From an uncultured Polaribacter sp. (GTDB lineage: Bacteria; Bacteroidota; Bacteroidia; Flavobacteriales; Flavobacteriaceae): a DNA stretch of 33,976 nucleotides. This document shows positions 31,534-33,976 of this stretch, one piece after another. The position numbers and the translations under genes are program-made. The stretch covers positions 1 to 33,976 of the forward strand of contig CAJXTJ010000009.1 in assembly GCA_913061165.1 (NCBI GenBank). The letters run 5' to 3'. Below the pieces are notes generated by a model. It had not been told where the DNA came from, ran no database searches, and saw only the letters and a list, made by a program, of their open reading frames with translations. Positions within the stretch are counted from its first letter, which is position 1; each line of letters begins with the position of its first letter.

Positions 31534-32475
31534 ATGAAACAACTACTACTTCTTTTTTGTATTTCTCTAATTTCTTGCAATAAAGAAACAAGAGTAGTTG
31601 AAAATAAAAAAGAATCTAAACAATATATTACGGTTTTAGGAATAGCACAAGATGCCGGTTATCCTCATATTGGTTGCCAGAAAGAATGCTGTGCTAATTT
31701 TTATAATGGCACTTCTAAAAAGCAAAAAGTAGTTTCATTGGGTTTAGTAGATTTAGAAAACAAGCAAAAATGGCTCTTTGAAGCTACGCCAGATATTGCC
31801 ACTCAATTGGCGTCTTTAGAGCAAAATCACTTAAAAACAAATACTTTAATAGACGGTATCTTTCTAACACATGCTCATATTGGGCACTATACAGGCTTAA
31901 TGTATTTTGGCAGAGAAGCTTTAGGAAGGCAAGGAACAAAGGTTTTTGTGATGCCAAAAATGAAAACATATTTAAGTAAAAACGGTCCCTGGAATCAGTT
32001 AGTGAAATTAGAGAATATTGTATTTGAAAATTTACAAAACGATGCAACAATTACCTTAAACCAAAATCTTAGCGTTACCCCTTTTTTAGTGCCCCACAGA
32101 GATGAGTTTTCTGAAACGGTTGGCTATAAAATTGAAGGTAAAAATAAAACCGCATTGTTTATTCCGGATATTAATAAATGGGAAAAGTGGCAAAAAAATA
32201 TAATAGCAGAAGTTAAAAAAGTAGATTATGCTTTTTTAGATGCCACATTTTTTAAAGATGGAGAAATCAAGAGACCGATGTCTGAAATTCCGCATCCGTT
32301 TATAAAAGAAACCCTTCAGCTGTTTAAAGAAGAAAATACAGCAACAAAAAATAAAATATTCTTTATTCATTTTAACCACACAAACCCTGCACTTCAAAAT
32401 ATATCAAAAGAAAAAATGAATGTTGAAAAACTAGGTTTTAAGTTTGCTTTTGAAGGAATGCAATTGGATTTATAA
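31534..32475 (+). CDS. MBL-fold metallo-hydrolase lipoprotein, PqqB-like
   Basis: Lipobox LISCNK; LGIAQDAGYPHIGCQKECC, IFLTHAHIGHYTGLMYFGREALG, VPHRDEFSETVGYKI, FIPDINKW. Confidence 0.87.
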   Translation: MKQLLLLFCISLISCNKETRVVENKKESKQYITVLGIAQDAGYPHIGCQKECCANFYNGTSKKQKVVSLGLVDLENKQKWLFEATPDIATQLASLEQNHLKTNTLIDGIFLTHAHIGHYTGLMYFGREALGRQGTKVFVMPKMKTYLSKNGPWNQLVKLENIVFENLQNDATITLNQNLSVTPFLVPHRDEFSETVGYKIEGKNKTALFIPDINKWEKWQKNIIAEVKKVDYAFLDATFFKDGEIKRPMSEIPHPFIKETLQLFKEENTATKNKIFFIHFNHTNPALQNISKEKMNVEKLGFKFAFEGMQLDL

Positions 32476-32509
32476 AAATAAAATATTATACTTTTCAAAA
32501 TTGAAAAAA

Positions 32510-33127
32510 ATGAAAAAAAATCTACTATTACTTTGCCTTATGACTGCTCTATGTTCTTGCAACTCTCAAGGAAAAAGAGCCTTAATAGGAAAAACCGAGT
32601 ATCAGCAAAAACTAAATGCCAGTTATAAAGACGCCTCTACATCTCCTCTAAAAAAGAAAGATTTAAAAGGTTTTAAAGGATTAGATTTCTTTCCGGTAGA
32701 TTCAACATTTATCGTTATTGCAACCTTGGTAAAAACAAAAAATGCACCCACTTTTGAAATGGCCACTACCACAGATAGAAAGCCTTTATACAAAGAATAT
32801 GGCACTCTTAATTTTACTTTAAAAGGAACAGCTTGCGAACTCACAATTTACCGAAGTCAGGATGACCTGCGAGATGAGAAATACAAAGACTACTTATTCT
32901 TGCCATTTACAGATGCTACTTCTAGCAATGAATCCTACGGCGGCGGACGCTATATGGATGTGATGACCACTAGTGAGAATACAGACGGAACTATTGAATT
33001 AAACTTCAACAATACCTACAATCCTTATTGTGCTTATAATGCCAAATATTCTTGTCCCTTAACGCCAAGAAAAAATCATTTAGAGATAGAAATAAAAGCG
33101 GGAATTATGGTTTTTGAAAAGCATTAA
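32510..33127 (+). CDS. DUF1684 domain-containing lipoprotein (ORF track start 32444 likely too early)
   Basis: MKKNLLLLCLMTALCSCNSQG lipoprotein signal; KGFKGLDFFPVDSTF, YGTLNFTLKGTACELTIYRSQ, NPYCAYNAKYSCPLTPRKNHLEIEIKAGI. Confidence 0.88.
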   Translation: MKKNLLLLCLMTALCSCNSQGKRALIGKTEYQQKLNASYKDASTSPLKKKDLKGFKGLDFFPVDSTFIVIATLVKTKNAPTFEMATTTDRKPLYKEYGTLNFTLKGTACELTIYRSQDDLRDEKYKDYLFLPFTDATSSNESYGGGRYMDVMTTSENTDGTIELNFNNTYNPYCAYNAKYSCPLTPRKNHLEIEIKAGIMVFEKH

Positions 33128-33136
33128 CCACTAAAA

Positions 33137-33850
33137 CTAGGAAGGATTAATAGAAATGTTTCCTTTTAGGTCTAAATAAATTGCATTTTCTAACGCTTCT
33201 AAATGTAATTTTCTAACTTTTAATTTTGTTTCTGCATGTGCCTTTTTATTTAGCTTCGCAGACATTTCTGCAACTTTAATAGCAGCTGGCAATAGCTGAT
33301 CTTCTGAAACAATACTATCTAAAAAACCAGCAGTTACTGCTTGTTTAGAACTATAAATTTCTGCATTGTTTACGCTTCTATTTAAATATACCTCAGACAA
33401 ACGTGCTTTTGCAATGGCAATACCTGCATTGTGCATGGTCATACCAATCATTACCTCATTTAAACCAATTTTAAAATCGCCCTCTACGCCAATTCTATAA
33501 TCTGCAGAAAGCAATAAAAAGGCACCTTTGGCTATTGCATGACCAGAGCAAGCTACAATAATAGGCTGTGGAAAAGACAACATTCTTAATGATAACTTAG
33601 AACCTTTTGTAACCAATTCTTTGGCAGATTCTGGGGATGCTGTCATTACTTTCAAATCGAATCCTGCAGAAAAAATACCAGATTTACCTGTTAAAATAAC
33701 TACTTTATTTTCTGCTTCCGCAGCATCTAAACAAGCATTTAAACCAGCTACAACTTCATGCGAAATGGCATTTGCCTTTCCATTATTAATAGTAATAATT
33801 GCGTAATTTTCTGCTGACGTATAGGTAACAAATTCGTTCATTGTTTTCAT
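33137..33850 (-). CDS. Enoyl-CoA hydratase/isomerase family protein
   Basis: IITINNGKANAIS, VVILTGKSGIFSAGFDLKVM, QPIIVACSGHAIAKGAFLLLSADYRIG. Confidence 0.92.
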   Translation of the reverse strand: MKTMNEFVTYTSAENYAIITINNGKANAISHEVVAGLNACLDAAEAENKVVILTGKSGIFSAGFDLKVMTASPESAKELVTKGSKLSLRMLSFPQPIIVACSGHAIAKGAFLLLSADYRIGVEGDFKIGLNEVMIGMTMHNAGIAIAKARLSEVYLNRSVNNAEIYSSKQAVTAGFLDSIVSEDQLLPAAIKVAEMSAKLNKKAHAETKLKVRKLHLEALENAIYLDLKGNISINPS

Positions 33851-33976
33851 TTTGAAACAAGTTACAACAAAATCTTAAACAGCCATAAATTTGTTTTAAA
33901 AATGAATTTTTTAAACGAATATTCTCTTCCTTTTTATTTGTTTATTTTTGTCGCTCAAAGTAAGTTAAATACCTAC

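Noticed and set aside
32444-32509. Upstream extension of the DUF1684 ORF overlapping the MBL gene
   Set aside because: The lipoprotein signal peptide starts cleanly at Met 32510; the extension is not signal-like.
1-33976. CRISPR array, tRNA/rRNA genes, prophage, defence island or BGC
   Set aside because: No spaced direct-repeat array, no recognisable tRNA/rRNA sequence and no integrase/Cas/toxin/NRPS-type proteins among the ORFs; gene content is housekeeping.

Overview
AT-rich contig from a member of the Bacteroidota, most likely a Flavobacteriaceae (Polaribacter/Tenacibaculum-like; inferred from protein style, TANNTTTG -7 elements and gene content). The core is a complete minus-strand division and cell wall (dcw) cluster, about 20.3 kb down to 4.9 kb: mraZ-rsmH-ftsL-ftsI-murE-mraY-murD-ftsW-murG-murC-ftsQ-ftsA-ftsZ, ending in a strong bidirectional hairpin. 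Flanking genes: an S9 (DPP-IV-like) peptidase, an M1 aminopeptidase and a PPIase on the ftsZ side. On the mraZ side: alpha/beta hydrolase, engB, an RluA-family pseudouridine synthase, ade, 5-FTHF cyclo-ligase, MmcQ/YjbR, a second alpha/beta hydrolase, a cyclase-family protein, hemW, ruvC, mnmD-like, DUF4920, ilvE, an MBL-fold lipoprotein, DUF1684 and an enoyl-CoA hydratase-like protein. Most of the window is housekeeping. The most useful observations are: (1) residual Illumina Nextera/Tn5 adapter at bases 6-39; (2) murE is truncated in the ORF track because its real N-terminus appears to begin at a CTG codon one base after the ftsI stop; (3) three perfectly phased 10-bp GTGGTAA repeats upstream of mraZ that look like an MraZ operator; (4) an unlisted 43-aa membrane micro-ORF between ruvC and mnmD. 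I found no convincing new defence, mobile or biosynthetic system.
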